The translations under genes and the position numbers were made by a program. Of a stretch of 37,500 nucleotides of DNA, positions 15,470 through 22,917 are shown piece after piece; positions within the stretch are counted from its first letter, which is position 1, and every line of letters begins with the position of its first letter. The notes under the pieces are model-generated. The model searched no databases and was not told the DNA's origin. It worked only from the letters and a program-made list of their open reading frames with translations. The DNA comes from Paracoccus sp. MBLB3053 (GTDB lineage Bacteria > Pseudomonadota > Alphaproteobacteria > Rhodobacterales > Rhodobacteraceae): the NCBI RefSeq assembly GCF_031822435.1, contig NZ_JAVQLW010000005.1, positions 1 through 37,500 of the forward strand, written 5' to 3'.

Positions 15470-16573
15470 TCACAGGCCGAAGAATTTCTCGGCATTCGAC
15501 GAGAAGATCTTGGTCTTGGCCTCGTCCGAGATATCCAGCGCCTCGACCGTCGGCACGCCGTCGAAGAACCAGTCCTTGCGGATCGGGTACGAGGCTCCGT
15601 AAAGGATATTGTCCTCGCCCAGCACTTCGACTGCGCATTCCAGCTGCTTCTTGCCCCATTGCGGCGGGCCGGAGATGTCGAAGAACAGGTTATTCGTCAG
15701 CTTCTCGCGCAGGTTGGAATTGCCGGTGTCGAAACGGTCGACCGCGTCGCCGTAGGAGTGGCGCGGCTTCGGCACCAGCATGTCGGCAAAGGCGAAGAAG
15801 CCACCGCCCAGCATCGAGTGGCTCAGGCGCAGGTTCGGGAAGCGGTCGAACAGGCCCGAGAAGAGCTCCCGCCCGACGGCGGTGCCCTGCGCGATGCAAC
15901 GGCCATATTGGCGGCGCTGGTTGTTGAAGTCGAGGATCGAGCCGTAATCCACCGGCAGCGGCGTGTGGTGGACGACGACCGGGATCCTGCGATCGTTGAT
16001 GAACTCGAAATAGGGGTGGAAGGCCTCGTCATCCAGATAGATGTCGCCGTATTTGCAGGCCATCTGGACGCCTTTGAAGCCCAGATCGTCGATGCAGCGC
16101 TCAACCTCGGCGATCATGTCCTTCTTGCCCCAGGGCGGGCAGACGGCGAGCGCGGTGAAACGCCCATTCGAGCGCGAGACATAATCCGCCAGCCCGTCAT
16201 TCAGCCGCTTCGAGCAGTCCAGATCCAGCCATTCCTGCCAGACCGGGATACGGAACACGGCCTGGTCGATGCCCGCCTTGTCCATGTCGGCCAACTGGCT
16301 CTCGATATTGTACTGGCCCTCGGCGTAGTTGATGTTCACCACGCCTTTCGGTTCCTCGATGATGATTTGGCGGATGTCCTTGTTCGCCACCGGCTCCATG
16401 CGGACATGGACGCCGTGCTGGCGCGGGATGCAGTTCATCATCGCCTCGCGCAGCTTCTCGTCAGTGAAAAGCGTGTCCGGCAGCCAGTGCATGTTGGCGT
16501 CGATGACGCGCTGCTTGGTGGCGGCGGGGTTCGCGCCTTCGGTGCGCGTCTGGGTGATCTGGTCCATCGTCAT
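15470..16573 (-). CDS. Amidohydrolase-2 (ACMSD-like) family protein with altered metal ligands
   Basis: A 367-residue TIM-barrel protein of the ACMSD / gamma-resorcylate decarboxylase superfamily, whose members use a divalent metal for non-oxidative decarboxylation or hydrolysis of cyclic acids. The barrel His is present (VVVHHTPLP, His202/203), as is the SHSMLGGG region (His252). However, the strand-1 HxH motif reads DANMHW (Asn27, His29), and the strand-8 GTDYP motif reads GASYP (Ser328 in place of the catalytic/metal Asp). The protein is otherwise full length with no frameshift, so function has probably shifted rather than been lost. It is encoded between the PhzS-like monooxygenase and the FAA hydrolase, suggesting an early step on a ring or its cleavage product. 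Confidence 0.82.
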   Translation of the reverse strand: MTMDQITQTRTEGANPAATKQRVIDANMHWLPDTLFTDEKLREAMMNCIPRQHGVHVRMEPVANKDIRQIIIEEPKGVVNINYAEGQYNIESQLADMDKAGIDQAVFRIPVWQEWLDLDCSKRLNDGLADYVSRSNGRFTALAVCPPWGKKDMIAEVERCIDDLGFKGVQMACKYGDIYLDDEAFHPYFEFINDRRIPVVVHHTPLPVDYGSILDFNNQRRQYGRCIAQGTAVGRELFSGLFDRFPNLRLSHSMLGGGFFAFADMLVPKPRHSYGDAVDRFDTGNSNLREKLTNNLFFDISGPPQWGKKQLECAVEVLGEDNILYGASYPIRKDWFFDGVPTVEALDISDEAKTKIFSSNAEKFFGL

Positions 16574-16597
16574 TCTTTCTCTGGATGGGTTATGGGG

Positions 16598-17902
16598 TCA
16601 GCGGATGTCGGCCGCAGCGGCCGTCTTGCGCATGGTTTCCTCGGTGAAGACTGGTTTGAAGGCACCGTCCTTCGCCGCGTCATCGGGACGCTTCATCCCC
16701 GCCATGCGGTGATATTCCATGAAGAGCGCCTTGACCTCGGCGCGGGGGATGACATCGTCGATATGGTCGAAGGGCTGGCCGCCGGATTTTTCCTCGACGA
16801 GGCGGCGGATGACCTCGGGGCCCTCGCCGCGGTTGGCGATGACAAGGCGGTTCACGCCTTCGCGGCGCGCGGCCTCGTAGGCCTTCAGCGCCTCGACGGG
16901 GTCGGCGATCTCGGCCAGCTTCTCGGCGATGACGCGGGCATCGACCAGCGCCTGGCAGACGCCGTTGCCGCCGCGCGGATACATGGCATGGGCGGCATCA
17001 CCCAGCAGCGTGACCCGGCCGAAGGACCATTGCTCCAGCGGGTCATTGTCGATCAGCGGATAGATATAGACCTCGCGCGCATTGCGGATCATCTCGCCGA
17101 CATCGAGGAAGTCCAGCTTCACCTCGTCGAAGACATGGGCGATATCATCGGGTTGAACGCGCACGTTCCAATCCTCGAGACCCTTGGGCTTGCCCTGCTG
17201 CTCGCAGACCCAGTTGATGAGCTGGTTGCCCTGCCCGTCCTCGTTATTGGCGATCGGATAGATGATCAGGCTGCCCTGACGGATCGGGTCGCCGATATGC
17301 AGGATGCGGCCACCACCGGCAAAGGGCGGCATCACGGTCACGCCGCGCCACATGGCGACGCCCGAGTAATGCGTGCGGGTGCTGGTCGGAACCAGCTGTT
17401 TGCGCACCGCCGAATGAATGCCATCAACGCCGATCATCACCTCCGAGCGGACGGTCTGCGGCCCCTCGGCAGTCTCGAACTGCATGGTGACGCCGGTCTC
17501 GTCCTGCTCGAAGCCCTTGAGCCGCGCGCCCAGTTGGATCGCGTCGGGGCCGAGGCGTTCGACCACCGCATCGCGCAGCATCATCTGGAAAGTGCCGCGA
17601 TGGACGAAGCGCTGCTCATGCTCGTAGCCGATATGCTTGCCGCAATTCTCGGCGAAGATTTCCTGCCCGTGGCCGGTATAGAAGACCGAGTCCTTGGCCT
17701 CGACCGAGATCTTCTGGAACTCTTCCAGAAGGCCCATCTCGGTCACTTCCTTGGTGCCGTAGACCTTGATGTCGATGCCGACTCCCAGCGGTTTCAGCTC
17801 GGGGGCGGCCTCGTAGATTTTCGGGCGGTAGCCCTGCTGGTGCAGGCGCAGCGCGGTCGCAAGGCCGCCCGGGCCGGCACCGATGATGGCGATGTCGAGC
17901 AT
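16598..17902 (-). CDS. FAD-dependent aromatic monooxygenase, PhzS-like
   Basis: A 434-residue group A flavoprotein monooxygenase (NAD(P)H plus FAD, single component). Visible motifs are the Rossmann GAGPGG (8-13), the DG motif in VMIGVDGIHSAVRKQL (DG 160-161) and the GD motif RVTLLGDAAHAMYPRGGNG (GD 301-302). Side-by-side blocks such as IYEAAPELKPLGVGIDI, HRGTFQMML, GVAMWRGVT and NWVCE resemble PhzS, the phenazine monooxygenase that hydroxylates with decarboxylation, more than salicylate hydroxylase. It may therefore convert an aromatic acid to a phenol; the real substrate is unknown. ATG 17902 has AAGGAG seven bases upstream. It lies 29 bp after the MFS gene. Confidence 0.85.
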   Translation of the reverse strand: MLDIAIIGAGPGGLATALRLHQQGYRPKIYEAAPELKPLGVGIDIKVYGTKEVTEMGLLEEFQKISVEAKDSVFYTGHGQEIFAENCGKHIGYEHEQRFVHRGTFQMMLRDAVVERLGPDAIQLGARLKGFEQDETGVTMQFETAEGPQTVRSEVMIGVDGIHSAVRKQLVPTSTRTHYSGVAMWRGVTVMPPFAGGGRILHIGDPIRQGSLIIYPIANNEDGQGNQLINWVCEQQGKPKGLEDWNVRVQPDDIAHVFDEVKLDFLDVGEMIRNAREVYIYPLIDNDPLEQWSFGRVTLLGDAAHAMYPRGGNGVCQALVDARVIAEKLAEIADPVEALKAYEAARREGVNRLVIANRGEGPEVIRRLVEEKSGGQPFDHIDDVIPRAEVKALFMEYHRMAGMKRPDDAAKDGAFKPVFTEETMRKTAAAADIR

Positions 17903-17931
17903 GGATTTCTCCTTCAATTTCAGGGGTCGGG

Positions 17932-19158
17932 TCAGTGGCTGCTTTCAGCCAGCGCGCCGAATTTTTCTTGCATCTGTCGGGACGGAGGGTCATCGGCCAG
18001 ACGGCAGACCGGATAGCGCAGGGCGCAAAGCGCGAGCGCGGCAAGGAAGATCAGAAGCTGCGGCATCGGCCCCATAGCCGCCTGCGCGGCGAAGAAGGCG
18101 GGCGGACCCAGCAGCACGCCTAGCAGGGTGATCTGCGTCACCAACCCCGAGGTCGCGCCGGTCGCTTGTGCATTGGGCGCAGTATAGGGCACCAGCGTCC
18201 ACATCCCGACCAAAAGGCCGCTTCCGAACATCAGCACCCAGACCGTGACGATCGAGGCCATGAAGCCAGGCGCGGTCCCATAAAGCGCCAGCCCTGCCAG
18301 CCCGGTGATTGACATCCCCAGAGTGGTGATCGCGCGGCTGGAGACGCCCCGGCGCAGCATCAGCCCGACCGAAAGGCAAGCCAGCGCGTTCGAGACCATC
18401 GAAACCGCGCTCCAATGGGCGACGGCCGTTTCGGCGACACCGTATTTCGCGCCAAGATAATGGCCCAGCGTCGCCAGCACCCCGGTCTGCAGGAAGGAAT
18501 CCCCGGCAAAGGAAATGCCCAGCAGATAGATCATCGGTGAGCGCAGCACCTTGCCCGCCCCGCGGCTGCGCCCGGAGGCATCACCCGCATCGCGCGGTGG
18601 GATCGCCAGCAGCGCCAGAACGGCCAGAGCCAGCGTAAGCAGAACGTGGAAGCCGAAGGCCGCGCGCCAGGTGCCAAAGGCGTCCGACAAGCCCGCCGAC
18701 AGGAAAGGCAGCAGGAAGCTCATCGGCACGAAAGTGGACCACAACGCCAGCGCCATCACCCTCTGCCTGCCGGTCGTCAGGCGGATCAGCGTGGTGATCG
18801 CGGCAACCGCGGAAAGGACGTAACCCACCCCGGTAACGGCCCGCGCGGCCAGCAACAGACCCAACGAGGGTGCAGAAACCGTTAGAAGATCGCCCGCGAT
18901 CATCGCTGCGATGCCGCAGAACAACACCTTGCGATCGCCGATTCGGTCCACCAGATAGCCCGAGGCCAAAGCCCCCAGCGCCACGACCAGCGAGGGCATG
19001 GACATGACCAGCCCCAGCACCGAACGCGAGGGCGGATGAAACTCGGCGGCGATCTTGCCCAGCTCGGTGACGGCCTCGCTGACGCACATGGCGGCGGCGA
19101 CGCCGAGGCCATAGACGATCAGGATGCGCGCGAGCGGGGCCTTGATGATGGTGGACAT
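17932..19158 (-). CDS. MFS transporter
   Basis: A 408-residue, 12-helix major facilitator. Motif A between helices 2 and 3 reads GYLVDRIGDRKVLF, and RAVTGVGYVL lies in helix 4. It resembles small-organic-acid or cyanate-type MFS carriers, but the sequence does not give direction or ligand. As the first gene of a run with the monooxygenase, amidohydrolase, FAA hydrolase and TRAP genes, uptake of an aromatic acid is the reasonable inference; having both an MFS and a TRAP system for one pathway is notable. The GGAGG ribosome-binding site is six bases before ATG. An IclR-type site lies about 66 bp upstream. Confidence 0.87.
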   Translation of the reverse strand: MSTIIKAPLARILIVYGLGVAAAMCVSEAVTELGKIAAEFHPPSRSVLGLVMSMPSLVVALGALASGYLVDRIGDRKVLFCGIAAMIAGDLLTVSAPSLGLLLAARAVTGVGYVLSAVAAITTLIRLTTGRQRVMALALWSTFVPMSFLLPFLSAGLSDAFGTWRAAFGFHVLLTLALAVLALLAIPPRDAGDASGRSRGAGKVLRSPMIYLLGISFAGDSFLQTGVLATLGHYLGAKYGVAETAVAHWSAVSMVSNALACLSVGLMLRRGVSSRAITTLGMSITGLAGLALYGTAPGFMASIVTVWVLMFGSGLLVGMWTLVPYTAPNAQATGATSGLVTQITLLGVLLGPPAFFAAQAAMGPMPQLLIFLAALALCALRYPVCRLADDPPSRQMQEKFGALAESSH

Positions 19159-19223
19159 GTTCTTCCTCCCTTGCCGTCAGCCTCGCCCATCCTGATGTGT
19201 CGGGCCAACGGAACCTCCGCGAA

Positions 19224-19240
19224 TGTTCATATTGCGGAAG
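19224..19240. promoter_or_regulatory. IclR-type operator candidate upstream of the MFS gene
   Basis: TGTTCATATTGCGGAAG, one of three intergenic copies of a TGTTCAYATnSCGrAA motif in this cluster. It also forms the right half of a larger inverted repeat, TCCGC (19216-19220) with GCGGA (19234-19238). Confidence 0.5.
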
Positions 19241-19247
19241 CGTGTTT

Positions 19248-19273
19248 GCGAGGGACGGGCGCGCCCCCCTCGC
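19248..19273. terminator. Terminator-like hairpin after the NTF2-like gene
   Basis: GCGAGGG-N12-CCCTCGC between the NTF2-like stop (19277) and the operator of the MFS gene. There is no T-run, so it would need Rho or act on mRNA stability. Confidence 0.35.
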
Positions 19274-19276
19274 GCG

Positions 19277-19672
19277 TCATTTCTTTAGCAAGGTCACCTG
19301 CGACAGCAGGACCTGCCAGCCCCTCCCGGCCGGCACGGCGAGGACCGCGCCAAAGCCGTCAAGCTCTGCCAGCTCCCCGCTGCCGATCCGGCGCACGCGG
19401 TTCAGCGTCGGGCCGGTGATCAGCACGCCCCCCATCGCCTCGCGCAGTTCCAGCGCGCCGCGCGTGATTGAAACGAAGCCGCCCATCTTGCCGACATGGG
19501 CGATGAACGCGGCCTTGCCATGCACCTGGCCCGAGCTGTGCACATGGACCAGGTCCTCATGCAGGATGCGATCCAGGGCCTCGGGATCGCCCGATACCAG
19601 AGCCCCCTGCCGCGCGGCCTCGAAGCCCAGGATCTCGCGTCCCAAGGCACTGTCATGGTCGATCAGCGCCAT
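19277..19672 (-). CDS. NTF2-like / DUF4440 family protein
   Basis: A 131-residue single-domain protein with the cone-shaped NTF2-like fold pattern: an N-terminal helix (EILGFEAARQGALVSGDPEA), then LDRILHEDLVHVHSSGQVHG and KAAFIAHV, ending in beta strands (GRGWQVLLSQVTLLKK). Relatives include SnoaL-like cyclases, isomerases and small dehydratases, and many have no known activity. Its ATG overlaps the SDR stop by TGATG, so the two are coupled and the protein probably acts in the same pathway. The substrate is unknown. Confidence 0.8.
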   Translation of the reverse strand: MALIDHDSALGREILGFEAARQGALVSGDPEALDRILHEDLVHVHSSGQVHGKAAFIAHVGKMGGFVSITRGALELREAMGGVLITGPTLNRVRRIGSGELAELDGFGAVLAVPAGRGWQVLLSQVTLLKK

Positions 19673-20454
19673 CAGACAAGCCCCTCATAGCTGCCGCCAT
19701 CTAGCTGCAGGTTCTGCCCCGAGATGAAGCCGGCCTGCGCCGAACACAGGAAGGCGCAGGCGTCCCCGAATTCACCCGGAAGACCGAAGCGTTTCGCGGC
19801 GATGGTGCTTGAGGCGCGGGCGCGCGCTTCGTCGCGGGTGATCCCCTCACGCGCCATCAGGCGCTGCGCCATGAATTCCTGGCGCGGGGTGTCGATGCGC
19901 TCGGGCAGGATATTGTTGATGGTGACATTGTCGGCCACGACATCGCGCGAGATCGCCTTGCAGATCGCGGTCAGCCCGGCCCGGGCCGAGGTGGACAGGC
20001 CCATCATGTAATGCGGCGCCTTGACCATGGCCGAGGTGATGTTGACGATCCGGCCAAAGCGGCGCGCCTGCATGCCGGGAACCCAGGCCCGGATCAGCTG
20101 CACGGCGGGGATCATGTTCGCCCCCATCGCGGAAAGCAGCGCGGCCTCGTCCCAGTCCGCCAGCGCGCCCGGCGGCGGGCCGGCATTGTTGGTGACAAGG
20201 ATGTCGACCTCGGGGAAGCGCGCAAGGATCGCGGCGCGTTCCTCGGGCTTCGTGAGGTCGGCGGCGATGAAATCGACTTTGGCGTCGGGCAATTCGGCGC
20301 GCAGGTCCCCAGTTACGCGGGCCAGCTTTTCGCCGTCGCGGCCGTTCAGGACGACATGCGCCCCCTCGCGTGCGAGCGCCGTGGCACAGGCAAGGCCAAG
20401 CCCCTGCGACGAGGCGCAGACAAAGGCCAGCCGGCCGGAAATTCCCAGATCCAT
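19672..20454 (-). CDS. Short-chain dehydrogenase/reductase lacking the YxxxK pair
   Basis: A 260-residue SDR with a Rossmann start (AFVCASSQGLGLACATAL, 10-27), NNAGPPPG (89-96) and Ser141 in VNITSAMV. Thirteen residues after that Ser, where classical SDRs have Tyr, this protein has Ser154, and where they have Lys it has Arg158 (LSTSARAGL). A group of FabG-like SDRs carries this LSxxARAG sequence, so this is probably a family trait rather than decay. Whether it is a redox enzyme at all is uncertain; other chemistry such as isomerisation or dehydration is possible. It is 8 bp downstream of the dienelactone hydrolase gene and coupled to the NTF2-like gene. Confidence 0.85.
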   Translation of the reverse strand: MDLGISGRLAFVCASSQGLGLACATALAREGAHVVLNGRDGEKLARVTGDLRAELPDAKVDFIAADLTKPEERAAILARFPEVDILVTNNAGPPPGALADWDEAALLSAMGANMIPAVQLIRAWVPGMQARRFGRIVNITSAMVKAPHYMMGLSTSARAGLTAICKAISRDVVADNVTINNILPERIDTPRQEFMAQRLMAREGITRDEARARASSTIAAKRFGLPGEFGDACAFLCSAQAGFISGQNLQLDGGSYEGLV

Positions 20455-20462
20455 GATCGTCC

Positions 20463-21173
20463 TCAGGAAAAGATGTCGTTGAAGAATTCGCTCATCGCGG
20501 CCCATGACCGGCGATCGGCGCGGGCATCGTAGCGGGCAAAGGGCGGGCGGCCGGGGGCGTCGGGCTCGGTGAAGGCGTGCCTTGCCCCGCCGTAAAGGTC
20601 CAGCTCCCATGCGACGCCTGCCGCGCTCATCGCCCCGGTCAGGCGGGTCAGGTCCTCGGGCGTGGCCATCGGATCATCGCTGCCCGAGCAGATCAGGACG
20701 GGGCCGCGCGACTGCGTGCCCCATTCGTCCGAGACGAGGTCCAGCCCGCCATGGAAGCTGACCACCCCCGCGACATCGCCGCCGCTGCGGGCATATTCCA
20801 GCACCGTCGCCCCGCCGAAACAATAACCAAGCGCGCCGATCCGGTCGGGATCGACCTCGGGCCGAGCGGCAAGCTGTGCGCGAGCCACCTCGACGCGGGA
20901 CATCCAGCCGGCACGGTTGCGTACGCAGGCGCCCAGCTTCTCGCCGATCCGAGCCGGGTCCGAGAGCTGCTCACGCCTGCCCCAGAGGTCCAGCGCCAGC
21001 ACGGCATGGCCCTGCCCCGCAAGCCGGTTTGCGATGCCAAGGATGAAGCCGTTCAGGCCGTGGGCGCCATGGACCAGCAGGATGCCCGGCAGATCGCCTG
21101 CGCCCTCGGGCGCGACAAGGCAGCCGCGCATGAGAAGCCCGTCCTGGCTGTAACTGATATCCTCGGCGATCAT
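20463..21173 (-). CDS. Dienelactone hydrolase family protein
   Basis: A 236-residue alpha/beta hydrolase of the DLH type, with the thiol nucleophile in GYCFGG (Cys118), the acid in SGSDDP (Asp166/167) and the histidine in GARHAF (His199). The family hydrolyses lactones such as dienelactone in aromatic degradation. ATG 21173 is preceded by AGAGGAG. It is the first gene of a three-gene minus-strand unit (DLH, SDR, NTF2-like) and is divergent from the CHMI isomerase gene. The upstream region has an IclR-type site. Its presence suggests that a lactone arises somewhere in the upper pathway. Confidence 0.87.
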   Translation of the reverse strand: MIAEDISYSQDGLLMRGCLVAPEGAGDLPGILLVHGAHGLNGFILGIANRLAGQGHAVLALDLWGRREQLSDPARIGEKLGACVRNRAGWMSRVEVARAQLAARPEVDPDRIGALGYCFGGATVLEYARSGGDVAGVVSFHGGLDLVSDEWGTQSRGPVLICSGSDDPMATPEDLTRLTGAMSAAGVAWELDLYGGARHAFTEPDAPGRPPFARYDARADRRSWAAMSEFFNDIFS

Positions 21174-21244
21174 GGCGGCTCCTCTTTTGCCTGACCTTGT
21201 TGTCAGGCGGCATGCAGGTGCGGGCAATCGCGGGCAGCCGGTTC

Positions 21245-21261
21245 TGTTCACATTGCGAAAT
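21245..21261. promoter_or_regulatory. IclR-type operator candidate in the divergent DLH/CHMI region
   Basis: TGTTCACATTGCGAAAT, centred between the dienelactone hydrolase (start 21173) and CHMI isomerase (start 21369) genes. The TTC-N7-GAA core is imperfectly palindromic. It matches sites at 19224 and 22897. Confidence 0.5.
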
Positions 21262-21368
21262 GCGACAAGCGCTACTCCACATGGTGAAAAACCGGCGTGG
21301 TTTTCGTTGCGCCCTTACACGCGCCAAGGTCCGATCAACGCCATTTCAGCATCGAGAAAGAGGCGCTC

Positions 21369-21758
21369 ATGCCGCATTGCATCGTCGAATATTCCTCCAA
21401 CCTCGAACCGACGGGCCGGATCGGCGCGCTTCTGGAAAAGATCGCCGCGCATTTCCGAACCGCCCCCGAAGTGTTTCCGACCGGCGGCGTGCGGGTCCGG
21501 GCGATCCCGGTCAGCCATTACGTCATCGCCGACGGCAATCCCGAACATGCCTATGTCAACGTGACCTGCCGGATCGGCGCAGGCCGCCCGGCCGATTTCC
21601 GCAAGGCCTTTTTCACACAGGCCTTCGAGATCGTGACCGAGCATTTTGCCGAGGAAACCGCGCGCCGCGGGCTGGGGATCACCTTCTATGTCGATCAGGC
21701 CGACCCCGAAGGATCATGGAAGACCAATTCGATCCACGCCCATATGGCCAAGGCTTGA
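21369..21758 (+). CDS. hpaF: 5-carboxymethyl-2-hydroxymuconate delta-isomerase
   Basis: A 129-residue protein of the CHMI branch of the tautomerase superfamily, the HpaF step of homoprotocatechuate degradation. It begins MPHCIVEYSSNL, giving the catalytic N-terminal Pro after removal of Met, as in E. coli C CHMI (MPHFIVECSDN). AYVNVTCRIGAGRP matches the family's FVHMTLKIGAGR block, and the C-terminus NSIHAHM matches NNVHALF. The length is almost identical to the family's usual 125-130 residues. It stands alone on the plus strand, divergent from dienelactone hydrolase and ending in a bidirectional terminator. Confidence 0.9.
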   Translation: MPHCIVEYSSNLEPTGRIGALLEKIAAHFRTAPEVFPTGGVRVRAIPVSHYVIADGNPEHAYVNVTCRIGAGRPADFRKAFFTQAFEIVTEHFAEETARRGLGITFYVDQADPEGSWKTNSIHAHMAKA

Positions 21759-21761
21759 CGG

Positions 21762-21790
21762 AAAAAGGGGCCGGAGAATGCTCCGGCCCC
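21762..21790. terminator. Bidirectional terminator
   Basis: GGGGCCGGAG-AATG-CTCCGGCCCC, a perfect 10-bp stem between the convergent isomerase and dioxygenase genes. Five A residues (21762-21766) before it give a U-run for the minus strand, and a TTTT occurs shortly after it on the plus strand. Confidence 0.85.
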
Positions 21791-21798
21791 TGCCCTTT

Positions 21799-22803
21799 TC
21801 AGGCATTCTCGAGGAAGCGTTCAAGCGTCGGCGGCTCGATCGACAGGCCGGGCTGCACCGGCTCGGTCCCGGCAAAGACTGTCGCCTCATTGAACCATTT
21901 CGCCTGAGCGGGCAGGCCCCACTGATCGGCGCGCTTGGGGTCGGACAGGCTCCAGGCCACCGGCGGCTCAAGGTCGATATGCTGGTAATGGGTGTTGAAA
22001 AGCTCGATCCGGTGGCCGTCGGGATCGCGGAAATAGGCGAACATCGCCCCCGAGATGCCATGCCTTCCCGGTCCGCGTTCCAGCCGGCGGCCAAGGCCGA
22101 GGCTGCCTGCCACGTCGCAGGCATGGACAAGATCATGCGCGTCGCGCAAGAGATAAGCGAAATGGTGCAGCCTCGGACCGGGGCCGTTGGTGAAAACGAG
22201 GTCATGCGGATTGCCCTTGCGCTGCATCCAGACGCCCCACAGGTTCACCTGATCCTCGGCGCCGTCGGAATAGGTATATTCCGAGGTCCGGAAGCCGAGC
22301 GGATGCCAGAAACGGAAGGCCTGCCAGACGTCCTGCGCCTGGATCTGCCAGTGATCCAGCCGCTGCGCTGCAGCGCCATGGTACTTGTCATAGGACATGA
22401 ACATGCGCTCGCGGAGCGGCATGGATGAGGTGAATTCGACCGGCATGCCGATGGAATCGCTGACATGCAGCGTCAGGCCCTGATGCGCCACATCAACCAG
22501 CTTCGCGGCGACGCCGATGCTGTCGAAATGGTCCTTGGCCTTCATGATGTCATCGTCGGTCAGGACGCGGAAGCCGATGCGCGGGCAGTTCGGGGATTCT
22601 CCTTTGACCAGAACGAGGCTGTGATGGCAGTTTTCCTCGCGGCCGCGCAGCCAAAGCGTCTGGCTATCCTCGTCGCTGACCACCAGCCCGACGAGATCGG
22701 TATAGAAGGCCTTGCTGGCGGCAAGGTCGCGCACGGTCAGCACGGTATGGCTCGCGCGCGTGATATTGAAGGGCGGGCTCAGGACGGGATCGGGCAGGTG
22801 CAT
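21799..22803 (-). CDS. Type I extradiol dioxygenase, homoprotocatechuate 2,3-dioxygenase-like
   Basis: A 334-residue vicinal-oxygen-chelate dioxygenase that opens a catecholic ring next to the hydroxyls. It aligns closely with the Brevibacterium/Arthrobacter 3,4-dihydroxyphenylacetate 2,3-dioxygenases: metal ligands His151 (QRLDHWQI), His213/214 (GPRLHHFAY) and Glu267 (PDGHRIELFN), plus RGPGRHGIS (243-251) and the C-terminal lid WSLSDPKRADQWGLPAQAKW. E. coli uses the unrelated LigB-type HpaD for this step, so the enzyme class is swapped here. An IclR-type site lies about 95 bp upstream, and the regulator gene itself lies immediately beyond. Confidence 0.9.
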   Translation of the reverse strand: MHLPDPVLSPPFNITRASHTVLTVRDLAASKAFYTDLVGLVVSDEDSQTLWLRGREENCHHSLVLVKGESPNCPRIGFRVLTDDDIMKAKDHFDSIGVAAKLVDVAHQGLTLHVSDSIGMPVEFTSSMPLRERMFMSYDKYHGAAAQRLDHWQIQAQDVWQAFRFWHPLGFRTSEYTYSDGAEDQVNLWGVWMQRKGNPHDLVFTNGPGPRLHHFAYLLRDAHDLVHACDVAGSLGLGRRLERGPGRHGISGAMFAYFRDPDGHRIELFNTHYQHIDLEPPVAWSLSDPKRADQWGLPAQAKWFNEATVFAGTEPVQPGLSIEPPTLERFLENA

Positions 22804-22896
22804 GTTGTTCTCCTCATCGTCGGGGGCCGGCGGGACCGGCCCGGATGAAGGAATTTTCCCGCAGCCCTGCCGCGTCTCAAGCGCGACAAGGGCTTC

Positions 22897-22913
22897 TGTT
22901 CACATCCCGGAAA
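22897..22913. promoter_or_regulatory. IclR-type operator candidate upstream of the dioxygenase gene
   Basis: TGTTCACATCCCGGAAA, in the 114-bp gap between the iclR-type gene and the dioxygenase gene, both on the minus strand. It shares TGTTCACAT with 21245 and CGGAA with 19224. Confidence 0.45.
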
Positions 22914-22917
22914 AGGA

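Noticed and set aside
16598..17902. Calling the flavoprotein salicylate hydroxylase
   Set aside because: The GxGxxG, DG and GD motifs are common to the whole class; the longer blocks fit PhzS better, and no nah/sal genes are nearby.
15659..18016. A 785-codon open frame on the plus strand
   Set aside because: It is a shadow of the amidohydrolase and monooxygenase genes on the other strand; its protein is low-complexity, rich in Asp, Val, Leu and Arg, with no family pattern. Such long antisense frames are common in high-GC DNA.
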